Assembly (NCBI GenBank): GCA_023896275.1
Contig: MLDA01000007.1
Coordinates: 62,001-126,000 of the forward strand
Length of the DNA: 64,000 bases
From: Kocuria rosea subsp. polaris
Lineage (GTDB): Bacteria > Actinomycetota > Actinomycetes > Actinomycetales > Micrococcaceae
Direction: 5' to 3'
A program made the translations under genes and the position numbers. Numbering within the stretch: the first letter of the stretch is position 1; every line of letters starts with the position of its first letter. Of this stretch, positions 43,919-54,767 are shown one piece after another. Below the pieces are notes generated by a model. That model did no database searches, was not told the DNA's origin, and saw nothing but the letters and a program-made list of their open reading frames with translations.

Positions 43919-46900
43919 ATGAGCTTCTACCCGAAAGCCTCCACCGACCCGCAGGGCACCACGCCCGCCAGCCCGCGATTCCCGCAGATCGAGGAACGCG
44001 TGCTCGAGTACTGGCGTGAGGACGGCACATTCGCAGCATCGATCGATGCGCGCGCCGCCGGCGCCGACGGTGAAGGCGAGTTCGTCTTCTACGACGGCCC
44101 GCCCTTCGCGAACGGCCTGCCGCACTACGGCCACCTGCTGACCGGCTACGTCAAGGACCTCGTCGCCCGCTACCAGACACAGCGCGGAGCCCGGGTGGAG
44201 CGCCGATTCGGCTGGGACACCCACGGGCTGCCGGCCGAGCTCGAGGCGATGAAGCAGCTCGGCATGACGGACAAGGCGCAGATCGAGTCGATGGGGATCG
44301 ACAAGTTCAACGACGCCTGCCGTACCTCGGTCATGAAGTACGCCGACGAATGGCAGAACTACGTCACCCGTCAGGCGCGTTGGGTCGACTTCGAGAATGA
44401 CTACAAGACGCTCAACGTCGAATACATGGAATCGGTCATCTGGGCCTTCAAGCAGTTGCACGAGAAGGGCCTGACCTACCAGGGCTTCCGCGTGCTGCCG
44501 TACTGCTGGAAGGACGAGACCCCCCTGTCCAACCACGAGCTGCGCATGGACGACGACGTCTACAAGGACCGACAGGACCAGACAGTCACCGTCTCCTTCC
44601 CGCTCACCGGCGAGAAAGCCGAGTCGCTGGGTCTGGCCGGGGTGCAGGCCCTGGCCTGGACCACCACCCCGTGGACCCTGCCGACCAACTCCGCCCTCGC
44701 CGTCGGACCCGACATCGAATACGTCGTCGTGCCGGCCGGCCCGGCCGGGGTCAAGGCCTCCGCCGCCACCGGCTCGTTCCTGCTCGCCGCCGATCTGCTC
44801 GGCAACCACGCCAAGGATCTCGGGTACGACGACGCCGCTGCCGCCGCCGACGCCGTGACCGGCACCTTCCGCGGCGCTGACCTGGCCGACATCTCCTACG
44901 AGCCCCTGTGGGACACCTTCGCCGACGCCCAGAAGTGGGGGACGCAGAACGCCTGGCGGCTCCTCGTTGCTGACTACGTGACGACGACGGACGGCACGGG
45001 ACTCGTCCACCAGGCGCCCGCCTACGGTGAGGAGGACCAGGCGATCTGCGAGGCCGCGGGGATCCCCGTGGTGCTCTCCGTCGACTCGGGGGCGCGTTTC
45101 CTCGACGTCTTCGCCGGCGGCGACCTCGCCGAGATCGTCGGAGTGCAGGCGTTCGACGCGAACAAGACCATCACGCGCGTCGTGAAGGAGGCCGGCCGGC
45201 TGGTCAAACAGGCCAGCTACGTGCACTCCTACCCGCACTGCTGGCGCTGCCGCACCCCGCTGATCTACCGCGCGATCACCTCCTGGTACGTCGAGGTGAC
45301 CAAGATCAAGGACCGCATGCTGGAGCTGAACCAGCAGATCAACTGGATCCCCGAGAACGTCAAAGACGGCCAGTTCGGCAAGTGGCTCGAGAACGCCCGC
45401 GACTGGTCCATCAGCCGCAACCGCTACTGGGGCTCGCCGATCCCGGTGTGGGAGTCCGACGACCCGAACTACCCTCGCCGCGAGGTCTACGGTTCCCTCG
45501 CCGAGATCGAGGAGGCCTTCGGCCGTCTGCCCCGCAACCACGACGGCGAGGTCGACCTGCACCGCCCGTTCATCGACGACCTGGTGCGACCGAACCCCGA
45601 CGACCCGACCGGCAAGTCCATGATGCGCCGGGTCGAGGACGTGCTCGACGTCTGGTTCGACTCCGGCTCGATGCCCTACGCCCAGGTCCACTACCCGATG
45701 GAGAACAAGGAGTGGTTCGATTCGCACCACCCGGCCGACTTCATCGTCGAGTACATCGGTCAGACCCGCGGCTGGTTCTACACGATGCACATCCTTTCGA
45801 CCGCGCTGTTCGACCGCCCGGCCTACAAGAACGTCATCAGCCACGGCATCGTGCTCGGCTCCGACGGGGCGAAGATGTCGAAGTCGCTGCAGAACTACCC
45901 GGATGTCAACGAAGTTCTCGACCGCGACGGCTCCGACGCGATGCGCTGGTTCCTCATGGCGTCCCCGATCCTGCGCGGCGGGAACCTGATCGTCACCGAG
46001 CAGGGCATCCGTGACGGCGTGCGGCAGGTGCTACTGCCGCTGTGGAACGCGTGGCACTTCTTCAGCCTCTACACGAACGCGGCAGCGGGCGGCGCCGGGT
46101 ACGACGCGCAGCTGCGCTTCGAGTCCAGCGACCCGCTGGACGAGTACATGCTCGCGGCCACGGGTGACCTCGTCCGCGAGGCGCAGTCCGCCCTCGACGC
46201 CTACGAGATCTCGGATGCGTGCGACGTCGTCCGGCGCTACATGGACACGCTGACCAACTGGTACATCCGCCGCTCGCGGCAGCGCTTCTTCGCCGAGGAC
46301 GCACAGGCCTTCGATGTCCTGTACACGTGCCTCGAGACGCTCACCCGGGTCGCCGCACCGCTGCTGCCGTTGGCCACCGACGAAATCTGGCGCGGCCTCA
46401 CGGGCGGTCGCTCCGTGCACCTGACCGACTACCCGGAGGCCACCGCGTTCCCGCGGCGGGCCGACCTCGTCGCGCGGATGGACCTGACCCGCCGGATCTG
46501 CTCGGTCGGCTCGTCGCTGCGCAAGGGCGCGAACCTGCGGGTCCGCCTGCCGCTGAACAAGCTGACGATCGTGGCAGCGGGCGCCGCCGAGCTCGAGGGC
46601 ACCTACGCCGCGATCATCGCTGACGAGTTGAACCTGCGCGGGGTCGAACTCAAGGACACCGCGGACACGACCGCGAGCGAATACGGCATCAGCCAGAAGC
46701 TCGTCGTCAACGCCCGCGCGGCCGGCCCGCGCCTCGGCAAGGGGGTGCAGCAGGCGATCAAGGGCTCGAAGTCGGGGGACTGGTCGGTTGGGGAGGACGG
46801 CGTGGTCACCTCCGGGGGCCTCGCGCTCGAGGAGCACGAGTACTCGCTGGAGACGGTCGTCGACGCGAGCGAGGACGCCGAGATCGCCGCGGCCGTCATC

Positions 46901-47221
46901 GACGGCGTCGGCTTCATCGTGCTCGACACGCACGTCAGCGCGGAGCTTGCCGCCGAGGGCGCGGCCCGCGACGTGATCCGCGTCATCCAGCAGGCGCGCA
47001 AGGACGCCGATCTGAACGTGTCCGACCGGATCCGCGCCGTCGTCACCGCCGACGCGGAGACGATCGCGGCGCTGCACCAGCACATCGAACTGCTCAAGAG
47101 CGAGACACTCGCCACGGGCCTGGTCCTGGAGACGAACGACGACGGCGCGGCCCCGGCCGTGCAGGTCGAGACCGTCGCCCAGGCCGAGGCCGCCGACAAG
47201 GAAATGGGGCCGACCACATGA
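43919..47221 (+). CDS. ileS: Isoleucyl-tRNA synthetase, long form
   Basis: Charges tRNA-Ile. At 1100 residues it is the long eukaryote-like form common in actinobacteria. Motifs: HYGH (69-72, the HIGH site), KMSKS (652-656), an editing domain between (about 190-440, with [14 protein letters not shown]) and a long C-terminal domain. The DKEMGPTT tail overlaps the folC start as ATGA. ATG 43919 follows AGGAG; the open frame to 43790 lies inside the T-box and is not coding. Regulated by the T-box leader. Confidence 0.97.
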   Translation: MSFYPKASTDPQGTTPASPRFPQIEERVLEYWREDGTFAASIDARAAGADGEGEFVFYDGPPFANGLPHYGHLLTGYVKDLVARYQTQRGARVERRFGWDTHGLPAELEAMKQLGMTDKAQIESMGIDKFNDACRTSVMKYADEWQNYVTRQARWVDFENDYKTLNVEYMESVIWAFKQLHEKGLTYQGFRVLPYCWKDETPLSNHELRMDDDVYKDRQDQTVTVSFPLTGEKAESLGLAGVQALAWTTTPWTLPTNSALAVGPDIEYVVVPAGPAGVKASAATGSFLLAADLLGNHAKDLGYDDAAAAADAVTGTFRGADLADISYEPLWDTFADAQKWGTQNAWRLLVADYVTTTDGTGLVHQAPAYGEEDQAICEAAGIPVVLSVDSGARFLDVFAGGDLAEIVGVQAFDANKTITRVVKEAGRLVKQASYVHSYPHCWRCRTPLIYRAITSWYVEVTKIKDRMLELNQQINWIPENVKDGQFGKWLENARDWSISRNRYWGSPIPVWESDDPNYPRREVYGSLAEIEEAFGRLPRNHDGEVDLHRPFIDDLVRPNPDDPTGKSMMRRVEDVLDVWFDSGSMPYAQVHYPMENKEWFDSHHPADFIVEYIGQTRGWFYTMHILSTALFDRPAYKNVISHGIVLGSDGAKMSKSLQNYPDVNEVLDRDGSDAMRWFLMASPILRGGNLIVTEQGIRDGVRQVLLPLWNAWHFFSLYTNAAAGGAGYDAQLRFESSDPLDEYMLAATGDLVREAQSALDAYEISDACDVVRRYMDTLTNWYIRRSRQRFFAEDAQAFDVLYTCLETLTRVAAPLLPLATDEIWRGLTGGRSVHLTDYPEATAFPRRADLVARMDLTRRICSVGSSLRKGANLRVRLPLNKLTIVAAGAAELEGTYAAIIADELNLRGVELKDTADTTASEYGISQKLVVNARAAGPRLGKGVQQAIKGSKSGDWSVGEDGVVTSGGLALEEHEYSLETVVDASEDAEIAAAVIDGVGFIVLDTHVSAELAAEGAARDVIRVIQQARKDADLNVSDRIRAVVTADAETIAALHQHIELLKSETLATGLVLETNDDGAAPAVQVETVAQAEAADKEMGPTT

Positions 47222-48588
47222 GCGCCAACGAATACGACGGCTTCTCCGTCGAGAGCGTCTACGCCGAACTCCTCGGGAGGGCTCCCGAGAACAAGATGGA
47301 ACCGCGCATGGATCCGATGTTCCGGGCCATGGAGATCCTCGGCGAGCCCAACAAGGCCGCGCCCGTCATCCACCTCACCGGGACGAACGGCAAGACGTCC
47401 ACCGCGCGCATCCTCGAATCTCTGCTGTTGGCGCACGACCTGAGGGTCGGACGCTACACCAGCCCCCACCTGTCCAAGGTCACCGAGCGGATCAGCATCG
47501 ACGGCGAGCCCGTCGACGACGAGACCTTCGTGCGGATCTGGGACGAGATCCGCCCGTACCTCGCGATCGTGGACGACGAGCTTGTCGAGCGCGGCGAGAA
47601 CCGGCTGACGTACTTCGAAGCCGTGACGATCCTCGCGTTCGCGATCTTCGCAGACGCCCCGGTCGACGTCGTCGTCCTCGAGGTCGGCCTTGGCGGTATC
47701 ACCGACGCGACCAACGTCGCCGACGGCCAGGTCTCCGTCGTCACGCCGATCTCGCTGGACCACACCGACCTGCTCGGTGACCGCGTCGAGGACATCGCGG
47801 CCGAGAAGGCCGGCATCATCAAGGCGGGCGGCTTCCTCGTTTCCGCGGCCCAGGAGTCGGGGGCCGCCCAAGTTTTGCTCGATGCCGCCCGGGACAAGGG
47901 TGTCGAGTTCCGCTTCGAAGGTGTCGAGTTCGGCGTCGAGAAGCGGGAGATGGGTGTCGGCGGCCAGCAGCTGACCATCCGCTCGCTCGCGGGCCGCTAC
48001 GAGGAACTGCTGCTGCCGCTGCACGGCGCGCACCAGGCCCAGAACGCCGCGGTCGCGATCGCCGCGCTCGAGGCGTTCCTCGGCGGCGGTGAAAAGGAAC
48101 TCGATGTGGAGACGCTGCGCGCCGGCCTCGAGAAGGTCACGAGCCCTGGCCGGCTCGAGGTGGTCCGCAGCTCGCCGACGATCGTCGTCGACGCCGCGCA
48201 CAATCCGCACGGCGTGCGCGCCGCCGCCGAAGCCATCAAAGAGGTCTTCGGCTTCACCCGGCTGGTCCTGGTCGTCGGCATCCTCGCCGAGAAGGACGCG
48301 GAGGCGATGCTTGTCGAGCTACGCGAGGCCTACGGCGACCTCGTCGAGGACGTCTGCCTGACCCAGTCCACCTCGCCCCGCGCGATCCCCGCCGGCGAAC
48401 TGGGGCAGCTGGCCCTGACCGCCGGATTCGCCGACGAAGACCTGTACGCCACCGAGAAGCTCGACGACGCCCTCGAATGGGCCGTCGGGCGGGCGGACGC
48501 CACGGAGGACTTCGGCGGCGGCGGCGTGCTCGTCACGGGCTCCATCACCCTCGTCGCTGAGGCACGCACACTGCTGGGAAAGAGCTAG
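47218..48588 (+). CDS. folC: Folylpolyglutamate/dihydrofolate synthase
   Basis: Adds glutamate to dihydropteroate and then to folates. The 456-residue Mur-ligase-like protein has the P-loop TGTNGKTS (54-61), [24 protein letters not shown] and the C-terminal domain with DAAHNPHG. The N-terminus is typical of actinobacterial FolC. The start overlaps the ileS stop, so expression is coupled to ileS. Confidence 0.96.
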   Translation: MSANEYDGFSVESVYAELLGRAPENKMEPRMDPMFRAMEILGEPNKAAPVIHLTGTNGKTSTARILESLLLAHDLRVGRYTSPHLSKVTERISIDGEPVDDETFVRIWDEIRPYLAIVDDELVERGENRLTYFEAVTILAFAIFADAPVDVVVLEVGLGGITDATNVADGQVSVVTPISLDHTDLLGDRVEDIAAEKAGIIKAGGFLVSAAQESGAAQVLLDAARDKGVEFRFEGVEFGVEKREMGVGGQQLTIRSLAGRYEELLLPLHGAHQAQNAAVAIAALEAFLGGGEKELDVETLRAGLEKVTSPGRLEVVRSSPTIVVDAAHNPHGVRAAAEAIKEVFGFTRLVLVVGILAEKDAEAMLVELREAYGDLVEDVCLTQSTSPRAIPAGELGQLALTAGFADEDLYATEKLDDALEWAVGRADATEDFGGGGVLVTGSITLVAEARTLLGKS

Positions 48589-48598
48589 GAATCAACCG

Positions 48599-49036
48599 AT
48601 GGCACGAATGACCAAGGCCCAGCGCGAGTGGCGCCCGGGCATGAAGAAGAAGCGGCGCTCGATCAGGGTCATGTTCGCCTCGACGGTGCTCACCCTCGAA
48701 GCGTTCGTGTTCCTGTTCGCGACGATGTCGCTCGCGGGCCTGCGTGGGGACGAGCTGGGCGAGACGCTGGTCTGGAGCGTCGGGCTCTCGTTCGCCGTCG
48801 TCAGCATTCTCACGTGCGCGCTACTGCGCAAGCCGGTCGGCTACTGGATCGGCTGGACGCTGCAGCTGGTCCTGATCGCGGCCGGCTTCCTCGACTACTT
48901 CCTGTTCGTCATCGGCGCGCTGTTCGCCGTGGCGTGGTGGTACGCGGTCACCAAGGGTGCGCAGATGGACGCGGAGAACCGCGAACGCGATGCCGCCCAG
49001 GAGGCCTGGGAGGCCGAGCACGGCGATGCGGCCTGA
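48599..49036 (+). CDS. DUF4233 membrane protein
   Basis: A 145-residue protein with a basic N-terminus, four hydrophobic segments (about 24-46, 58-75, 80-97 and 100-117) and a charged C-terminal helix (MDAENRERDAAQEAWEAEHGDAA). The family is regularly found between folC and ndk in actinobacteria; its function is not known. It begins 10 bases after folC and lies 52 bases before ndk. The LRKPVGYWIGWTLQLVLIAAGF stretch is the recognisable family core. Confidence 0.85.
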   Translation: MARMTKAQREWRPGMKKKRRSIRVMFASTVLTLEAFVFLFATMSLAGLRGDELGETLVWSVGLSFAVVSILTCALLRKPVGYWIGWTLQLVLIAAGFLDYFLFVIGALFAVAWWYAVTKGAQMDAENRERDAAQEAWEAEHGDAA

Positions 49037-49088
49037 GCAGAACCGCATAGACTTCCAACAGAACATCCCCAACCCCGAAGGGAAACAC

Positions 49089-49505
49089 ATGACGACCGAA
49101 CGCACCCTCGTTCTGGTGAAGCCGGATGGCGTCGAGCGCCAGCTGACCGGCACGATCCTCGCCCGTATCGAAGCCAAGGGCTACCGGATCGTCGGCCTCA
49201 AGCAGGTCGACGCGACCCGTGAGCTGCTCGAGCAGCACTACGAGGAGCACGTCGGCAAGCCGTTCTACGAGCCGCTCGTCGAGTTCATGCTCTCGGGCCC
49301 GTCGGTCGCCGTCGTCCTGGAGGGCCACCGCGTGATCGAGGGTTTCCGCTCGCTGGCCGGCACCACCGATCCCACGACGGCCGCCCCCGGCACCATCCGC
49401 GGCGACTTCGGCCGCGACTGGGGTGAAAAGGTCCAGAAGAACCTCGTGCACGGCTCGGACTCGGTTGAGTCGGCCGAGCGGGAGATCGGCATCTGGTTCG
49501 CCTGA
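49089..49505 (+). CDS. ndk: Nucleoside diphosphate kinase
   Basis: Transfers gamma-phosphate between nucleoside triphosphates and diphosphates through a phosphohistidine. The 138-residue protein opens TERTLVLVKPDGVER and has the active-site histidine His121 in NLVHGSDS, with GTTDPTTAAPGTIRGDFGRD before it. Length is standard. ATG 49089 follows GAAGGG; the longer frame to 48957 overlaps the previous gene. A strong terminator follows. Confidence 0.97.
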   Translation: MTTERTLVLVKPDGVERQLTGTILARIEAKGYRIVGLKQVDATRELLEQHYEEHVGKPFYEPLVEFMLSGPSVAVVLEGHRVIEGFRSLAGTTDPTTAAPGTIRGDFGRDWGEKVQKNLVHGSDSVESAEREIGIWFA

Positions 49506-49529
49506 CCCCGCCCGCGCGGCGGTAGAACA

Positions 49530-49570
49530 GGACGACGTCGGCACGCTGCGTGCCGACGTCGTCCTTTTCT
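49530..49570 (+). terminator. Intrinsic terminator after ndk
   Basis: A perfect 16-base stem (49530-49545 with 49549-49564) with a three-base loop is followed by TTTTCT. This ends the ileS-folC-ndk unit. Confidence 0.92.
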
Positions 49571-49584
49571 CTACCCGGGGCGGC

Positions 49585-50196
49585 TCAGGAGCCGAAGAAC
49601 ACGCCGGAGAAGGAGACGAGTACGGAGGCGGCGGCGAGCAGGAGCAGCCCGGCCGCTGCGACCCAGGCCCATTCGCTCACCGTGCGGCGCACGCGTTCGG
49701 AGGCGCCGAAGACACCGGCGACGATGTTGCGGGACGTCGTGAAGACGAATATCGGGATCATCATCGCCCAGACGACCATGCAGTACAGGCAGAGCACATG
49801 GATCGAGTAGAGGGCCTGCGACCAGAGCCAGACGATGAATACGAACGCGAGGCTCACCCCGATCTGCGTGGCGACCCAGTACCAGCGGGGGAAGCGGGCG
49901 CCCGCGATGAGCGAGGCGCCGATGGTCGCCAGGACGGCGAAGCCGACGATGCCCAGGAGCGGGTTCGGGAAGCCGAAGAGTGCGGCCTGCCACTCCTGCA
50001 TGACGGCGCCGCACGAGACCCAGGGGTTGATGTCACAGCTCGTGACGTGGCCGGGGTTCTTGTACAGTTCGAGCCGCTCGAGCACGAGGACGAACGACGC
50101 GATCCACGCGACGGCCGCCGTGGCGACGAGGAACCAGCCGAAGCGCTTTTCGGTCGGGGAGGGGCGCGTTTGCGGCGCCTGCACGGTGTCTGACAT
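49585..50196 (-). CDS. Vitamin K epoxide reductase (VKOR) family protein
   Basis: A membrane quinone-linked thiol oxidoreductase that reoxidises DsbA-type partners, taking the place of DsbB in actinobacteria. The 203-residue protein has five hydrophobic segments and both cysteine pairs: Cys54 and Cys62 (TSCDINPWVSC) in the outer loop and Cys136-Cys139 (CLYC) by the quinone site. No thioredoxin domain is fused, so the periplasmic partner is elsewhere. It is divergent from rne and converges on ndk. Confidence 0.92.
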   Translation of the reverse strand: MSDTVQAPQTRPSPTEKRFGWFLVATAAVAWIASFVLVLERLELYKNPGHVTSCDINPWVSCGAVMQEWQAALFGFPNPLLGIVGFAVLATIGASLIAGARFPRWYWVATQIGVSLAFVFIVWLWSQALYSIHVLCLYCMVVWAMMIPIFVFTTSRNIVAGVFGASERVRRTVSEWAWVAAAGLLLLAAASVLVSFSGVFFGS

Positions 50197-50600
50197 GCAC
50201 TCAGTCTAGGTTCAAGAACGGCCGCGAGCCCGCCGGGGAGCCTGTGAGGATTCTGTGGTGTGAGACAATGGCCTTGGTCGGCCGCGGATCCACAGTCCAC
50301 GGCAGACCCAGCGACAGGCTTCCAGGCCCGTAGGGCGATGTTTCGATACGACGGTGAACGATAGGACCGCCGACACGAATTCCGCCACCGGTCGCCGCAA
50401 CAGAAAGCGGCATGCCAGGAAAAGCGCCGCTGGTCCGTCCACGAAGGACGCGCACGGAGCACGATCGGGCGCATCCGGACGGATAGCTACTGACTTCCGG
50501 TCCGTGGCCACTCCGGCGAAACGCCGGCGGCCCGCGCGACCGAACCGAGCGCCCGGCGGCGTCGCTGTGGAGGAACCGTCGGCTAGGAGATTCGAATTTA
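50197..50600 (+). other. Long upstream region/leader of rne
   Basis: About 400 bases without a gene between the divergent VKOR and rne genes. A GACAAT -10 candidate near 50263 would give a leader of about 330 bases. A perfect hairpin CCGGCG-AAA-CGCCGG lies at 50513-50527 and other GC-rich pairings are possible. AGGAG at 50585-50589 serves the rne start. RNase E genes elsewhere control themselves through a structured leader. Confidence 0.5.
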
Positions 50601-53600
50601 ATGGACGAGACCACAGAAGCAACAGCACAGGACACGCCCGAGAACGCGTCGGCCGTCGAGGCCGCACCGAAGAAGCGCGCCCGCCGCCCCCGCAAGACGG
50701 CCGCCCAGAAGGCAGCCGAGGCCGCTGAGCTCGAGACCGCCGAGGAGACCGGCGCCACCGACGCGCCCGTCGCCGACGCTGCGGCGGAACCCGCAGCACA
50801 GGCCGAGAAGAAGGCGCCCGCCAAGCGCGCCCCGCGCAAGTCGCGCGCCAAAAAGGCCGTCGAACCGGAGGCGGAGACCGAGCAGGCTGGTGCCGAGCAG
50901 GCCGCAGCCGGCGACTCCGCTGAGGAGCCCGCCGAGGAGGCGGCCCCCGCCAAGAAGGCGCCCGCTAAGCGAGCCCCGCGCACGTCGCGCGCCAAGAAGA
51001 CCGTGGAGGCCCCGGTCGTCGAGGCCGAGCCGACGGGCTCCGCGGAGACGCAGGCCGCCCCCGCCGAGACTGAGACCGAAGACGCACCGGAGCCCGCTCC
51101 AGCCCAGCATGAGTCCTCCGAGGAAGACGGGGCCGGTGACCCGTTCACCGTGCCGCCGTCGCCGACGTCCGTGCTCTTCCACGCGCCGGACTTCGCCGCC
51201 GTGCCCGCGGTCGGGGACGACGCCGAGGATTCCGATTCCGACGATAAGCAGGATGCCGAGTCCGGCGACGCCGGCCGCAGCCGGCGCTCGCGCCGCCGCC
51301 GCAAGGGCGGAACGGACGAGAAGGACGATGCGGAGAACACCCACGAGGCTGCGGAGGACGACGGCGTCTCGTCGCGCCGTCGCCGTCGCCGCCGTCGCGG
51401 GGACGCCGATCTCGAGCTGACCGGCGGTTCGGACGAGGACCCGCCCGGCACCGTCACCCGAGTGCGCGGCCCGCGCACGAGCGAGCCCCAGCCCAGCAAC
51501 AAGGTCACGAGCGTCAAGGGGTCGACGCGGCTCGAGGCCAAGCGCCAGCGCCGCCGCGAGTCCCGCGACTCGGGCCGTCGCCGCCAGGTGATCACCGAGG
51601 CCGAGTTCCTCGCCCGCCGCGAGTCGGTCGACCGCAAGATGGTCGTCCGCCACGCCGACGACCGGATCCAGATCGGCGTCCTCGAGGACGGCGTGCTCGC
51701 CGAGCACTTCGTCTCCAAGACGCAGCAGGACTCGCTGATCGGCAACGTGTACGTCGGCAAGGTCCAGAACGTGCTGCCCTCGATGGAGGCCGCCTTCATC
51801 GACATCGGCCGGGGCCGCAACGCCGTGCTGTACGCGGGCGAGGTCAATTGGGACGCCGCCAACCTCGACGGGTCCCCGCGCCGTATCGAGAACGCGCTGA
51901 AGTCGGGTGCGTCCGTCGTCGTGCAGGTCACCAAGGACCCCGTCGGGCACAAGGGTGCCCGGCTCACGGGCCAGATCTCGCTGCCGGGCCGCTACCTCGT
52001 GTACGTGCCGGGCGGTTCGATGACCGGTATCTCCCGCAAGCTGCCGGACGTGGAGCGCAATCGGCTCAAGAAGATCCTTAAGGACCATCTGCCGGAGAAC
52101 GCCGGCGTGATCGTCCGCACCGCCGCTGAGGGGGCGAGCGAGGAGGAGCTGATGCACGACATCAACCGCCTGCGCGCCCAGTGGGAGGAGATCGAGCGGA
52201 AGTCGTCGTCGAACAAGACGACCCCGCCGGAACTGCTCTACTCGGAGCCGGACCTGACCATCAAGGTCGTGCGTGACGTCTTCAACGAGGACTTCTCGAA
52301 GCTCGTCGTTTCCGGCGAGGAGGCGTGGGACACGATCGAGGCCTACGTGACATACGTGGCGCCCGATCTGCTCGAGCGCCTCCAGAAGTGGGAGGACGAG
52401 GAGGACATCTTCAGCGCGCACCGGATCGACGAGCAGATCTACAAGGCCCTCGACCGCAAGGTCTTCCTGCCCTCGGGCGGATCCCTCGTGATCGACCGGA
52501 CCGAGGCCATGACGGTCGTCGACGTCAACACCGGCAAGTTCACGGGCTCGGGTGGCAACCTCGAGGAGACCGTCACCAAGAACAACCTCGAGGCCGCCGA
52601 AGAGATCGTCCGCCAACTGCGCCTGCGCGACATCGGCGGAATCATCGTCATCGACTTCATCGACATGGTTCTTGAGTCCAACAGGGACCTCGTGCTGCGG
52701 CGCCTCGTCGAATGCCTCGGCCGGGACCGGACCAAGCACCAGGTTGCTGAGGTCACCTCGCTCGGCCTCGTGCAGATGACGCGCAAGCGCATGGGCACCG
52801 GGCTGCTCGAGGTCTTCAGCGAGGACTGCGAGGCTTGCGCCGGCCGCGGCGTCATCACGCATGACGAGCCTGTCGATCACCGCCGTGCCCCGAGTGTCAG
52901 CAGCGAGCCGACCGGTGACCGCTCGGGCCGCCGTCGTCGCAAGGGCGGCGAGGGCAAGAGCCAGGACGCCGGGAAGAAGAAGTCCCCTGGCAACGAGGCC
53001 GCCCCGACCGACGAGGAGCGCGAGGCCAAGGCCAACGCAGCCCGCGAGGCGCTCGCGAACATCGCCGCCGCCGCCCACGCCGCCCACGAGCACGAGGGGG
53101 AGGCCGAAGCCAAGCCAGAGCCTCAGGAACCGGAGGTCGTCGTCGAGGAGACCTCAATGCCGGCCGCCGAGGCGGCAGATCGCGACGGCGAGCCCGTCGT
53201 CGAGATTGGCGGCGAGAAGGTCAAGCTGCCGCGCTCGCGCCGCGGACGTCGCAAGGCGACCGCGCCGGCGCAGAGTCCCGAGCTCACGCTCGAGAGCCTG
53301 ACGGCGGCCTTCGGGGCGCCGGAGCCCGCTGCCGAACCCGCCCGGGTCGAGCAGCCTGCCGCTGAGCAGAAGCCGGTGTCAGCCCGAGTCGAGCCCGCGG
53401 CGGAACCAGCAGTGGCCCCGGCCGAGGCAGTGGCGCCCACTGAGGAGCCGGTTGCTCCGGCTCCGGCGACCACGCGCCGCCGCGGTCGCGGCTCCCGTGT
53501 GGCCACGAGCGCCCAGGGCTCGGGGCAGACCCCGATCGAGCGTGGCGAAGGCCCCGCGGCCGAGGGAACGGCGCATACGGTCGGTGCTTCACCGATCGGA

Positions 53601-53669
53601 CGCGACGTTCCGGCCACTGGCTCGGAACCCAAAATTTTTGGCGTGGGCGTGCCCGCGTCGGAACTCTAA
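50601..53669 (+). CDS. rne: Ribonuclease E/G
   Basis: The main endoribonuclease of mRNA decay and rRNA/tRNA processing. The 1022-residue protein has the actinobacterial plan: a central catalytic core (about 340-790) between long disordered flanks. The core has an S1 domain (NVYVGKVQNVLPSMEAAFIDIG), the metal-binding aspartates Asp641 (MTVVDVNTG) and Asp685 (IIVIDFIDM) and the zinc link Cys743/Cys746 (CEAC). The N-terminal flank is basic and holds a near-exact repeat, KKAPAKRAPRxSRAKKxV, at 70-87 and 118-135; the C-terminal flank is Pro/Ala/Glu-rich. These flanks probably bind RNA and partner proteins. Confidence 0.96.
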   Translation: MDETTEATAQDTPENASAVEAAPKKRARRPRKTAAQKAAEAAELETAEETGATDAPVADAAAEPAAQAEKKAPAKRAPRKSRAKKAVEPEAETEQAGAEQAAAGDSAEEPAEEAAPAKKAPAKRAPRTSRAKKTVEAPVVEAEPTGSAETQAAPAETETEDAPEPAPAQHESSEEDGAGDPFTVPPSPTSVLFHAPDFAAVPAVGDDAEDSDSDDKQDAESGDAGRSRRSRRRRKGGTDEKDDAENTHEAAEDDGVSSRRRRRRRRGDADLELTGGSDEDPPGTVTRVRGPRTSEPQPSNKVTSVKGSTRLEAKRQRRRESRDSGRRRQVITEAEFLARRESVDRKMVVRHADDRIQIGVLEDGVLAEHFVSKTQQDSLIGNVYVGKVQNVLPSMEAAFIDIGRGRNAVLYAGEVNWDAANLDGSPRRIENALKSGASVVVQVTKDPVGHKGARLTGQISLPGRYLVYVPGGSMTGISRKLPDVERNRLKKILKDHLPENAGVIVRTAAEGASEEELMHDINRLRAQWEEIERKSSSNKTTPPELLYSEPDLTIKVVRDVFNEDFSKLVVSGEEAWDTIEAYVTYVAPDLLERLQKWEDEEDIFSAHRIDEQIYKALDRKVFLPSGGSLVIDRTEAMTVVDVNTGKFTGSGGNLEETVTKNNLEAAEEIVRQLRLRDIGGIIVIDFIDMVLESNRDLVLRRLVECLGRDRTKHQVAEVTSLGLVQMTRKRMGTGLLEVFSEDCEACAGRGVITHDEPVDHRRAPSVSSEPTGDRSGRRRRKGGEGKSQDAGKKKSPGNEAAPTDEEREAKANAAREALANIAAAAHAAHEHEGEAEAKPEPQEPEVVVEETSMPAAEAADRDGEPVVEIGGEKVKLPRSRRGRRKATAPAQSPELTLESLTAAFGAPEPAAEPARVEQPAAEQKPVSARVEPAAEPAVAPAEAVAPTEEPVAPAPATTRRRGRGSRVATSAQGSGQTPIERGEGPAAEGTAHTVGASPIGRDVPATGSEPKIFGVGVPASEL

Positions 53670-53767
53670 AGAGGCGAAGCTGCTGGACAAGCTAGGCGGA
53701 CCATGGGGCGCGGAACTGGAAACTCCGCAGCTCGTAGGTCTTGACGACTCGCCGGAGGCCGTTGTAT

Positions 53768-53797
53768 TTGCCCCCGGAGGTCGAACTAGCGTAGTCT
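53768..53797 (+). promoter_or_regulatory. Promoter of the rplU-rpmA unit
   Basis: TTGCCC (53768-53773), an 18-base spacer and TAGTCT (53792-53797) lie about 150 bases before rplU. This leaves a leader of about 150 bases of unknown role. Confidence 0.45.
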
Positions 53798-53954
53798 AGT
53801 TCTTCGGTGCGAACGCCGCTCATCGGATCCTTTTCCAATCGGCGTGACTGCACGGCGCAAACCCTGGAACTTACCGGGGCCACATCGTGGCTCTGTCTGG
53901 GGCACCTCTGCGCAGTAATGAGATTTCAGAACGTCGAGAGAAGTGAGTACCAAA

Positions 53955-54263
53955 GTGGTGTACGCAATTGTCCGCGCTGGCGGCCACCAGGAGAAAGTCT
54001 CTGTTGGAGACTTCGTTACCCTTGACCGCGTTCCCGTAGCTGCCGGCGGCACCATTGAGCTCCCCGCCCTGCTGCTGGTCGACGGTGACAAGGTGACTTC
54101 TGCTGCGAACGAACTGGCTAAGATCAAGGTGACGGCTGAGGTCGTCGAGTCCTTCCGTGGCTCCAAGATCGTGATCCAGAAGTTCAAGAACAAGACCGGT
54201 TACAAGAAGCGCCAGGGCTTCCGCTCTGCTCTGACCAAGGTCAAGGTCCTTTCGATCGCCTGA
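53955..54263 (+). CDS. rplU: 50S ribosomal protein L21
   Basis: A component of the large ribosomal subunit that binds 23S rRNA. From GTG 53955 the protein is 102 residues and begins [14 protein letters not shown], the standard L21 opening; a GTG at 53943 would add four residues but its ribosome site would be only two bases away. The C-terminal RNA-binding part [14 protein letters not shown] is intact. rpmA follows 48 bases later, the universal order. Confidence 0.95.
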   Translation: MVYAIVRAGGHQEKVSVGDFVTLDRVPVAAGGTIELPALLLVDGDKVTSAANELAKIKVTAEVVESFRGSKIVIQKFKNKTGYKKRQGFRSALTKVKVLSIA

Positions 54264-54311
54264 GGCGACGAAGAGACCAGTAACCCCCTGATCTGAAGGT
54301 AGGCATAATCA

Positions 54312-54566
54312 ATGGCACATAAGAAGGGCGCTAGCTCTACTCGCAACGGCCGCGACTCGAACGCACAGTACCTGGGCGTCAAGCGTTTCGGTGGCCAGGT
54401 CGTCTCCGCTGGCGAGATTCTGGTTCGTCAGCGTGGAACGCACTTCCACCCGGGCGCCAACGTCGGTCGCGGTGGCGACGACACCCTGTTCGCCCTGGCC
54501 GCTGGCTCCGTCGAGTTCGGTACTCGTCGCGGCCGCCGCGTGGTGAACATCGTCTCCGCTGACTAA
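54312..54566 (+). CDS. rpmA: 50S ribosomal protein L27
   Basis: Its N-terminal tail reaches the peptidyl-transferase centre of the ribosome. The 84-residue protein starts [23 protein letters not shown], so there is no cleaved prepeptide of the Firmicutes type, and has [17 protein letters not shown]. Length and sequence are standard. A terminator follows, yet obg lies downstream on the same strand, as in most bacteria. Confidence 0.98.
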   Translation: MAHKKGASSTRNGRDSNAQYLGVKRFGGQVVSAGEILVRQRGTHFHPGANVGRGGDDTLFALAAGSVEFGTRRGRRVVNIVSAD

Positions 54567-54607
54567 TTAGGTCTCGGCTGACGGTTTCGTCAACAAAGAA
54601 TTATCTA

Positions 54608-54643
54608 GACTGGAGGGTGGGCCTGCGGGCCCACCCTCCAGTC
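54608..54643 (+). terminator. Terminator after rpmA
   Basis: A perfect 16-base stem (54608-54623 with 54628-54643, TGCG loop) follows rpmA. The T-run is weak (GTCTATC), so part of transcription may continue into obg. Confidence 0.75.
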
Positions 54644-54767
54644 GTCTATCCGGTGTTATTCTCGCCGGCGGTGGTTTACCGTCGGAAGAGGGAACGACGA
54701 CGTGAAGTCGTCAAACGTCTTATCCGCACCCGAGCAGTGGGTGCAGCAATCGTGAGGAGTCCAATTC

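Noticed and set aside
43856-45844. 662-codon minus-strand open frame
   Set aside because: Antisense to ileS and its T-box; no motif or ribosome site.
50598-53093. 831-codon open frame on the minus strand
   Set aside because: It lies wholly antisense to rne, whose protein is a clear family member; long antisense frames are expected in such GC-rich DNA.
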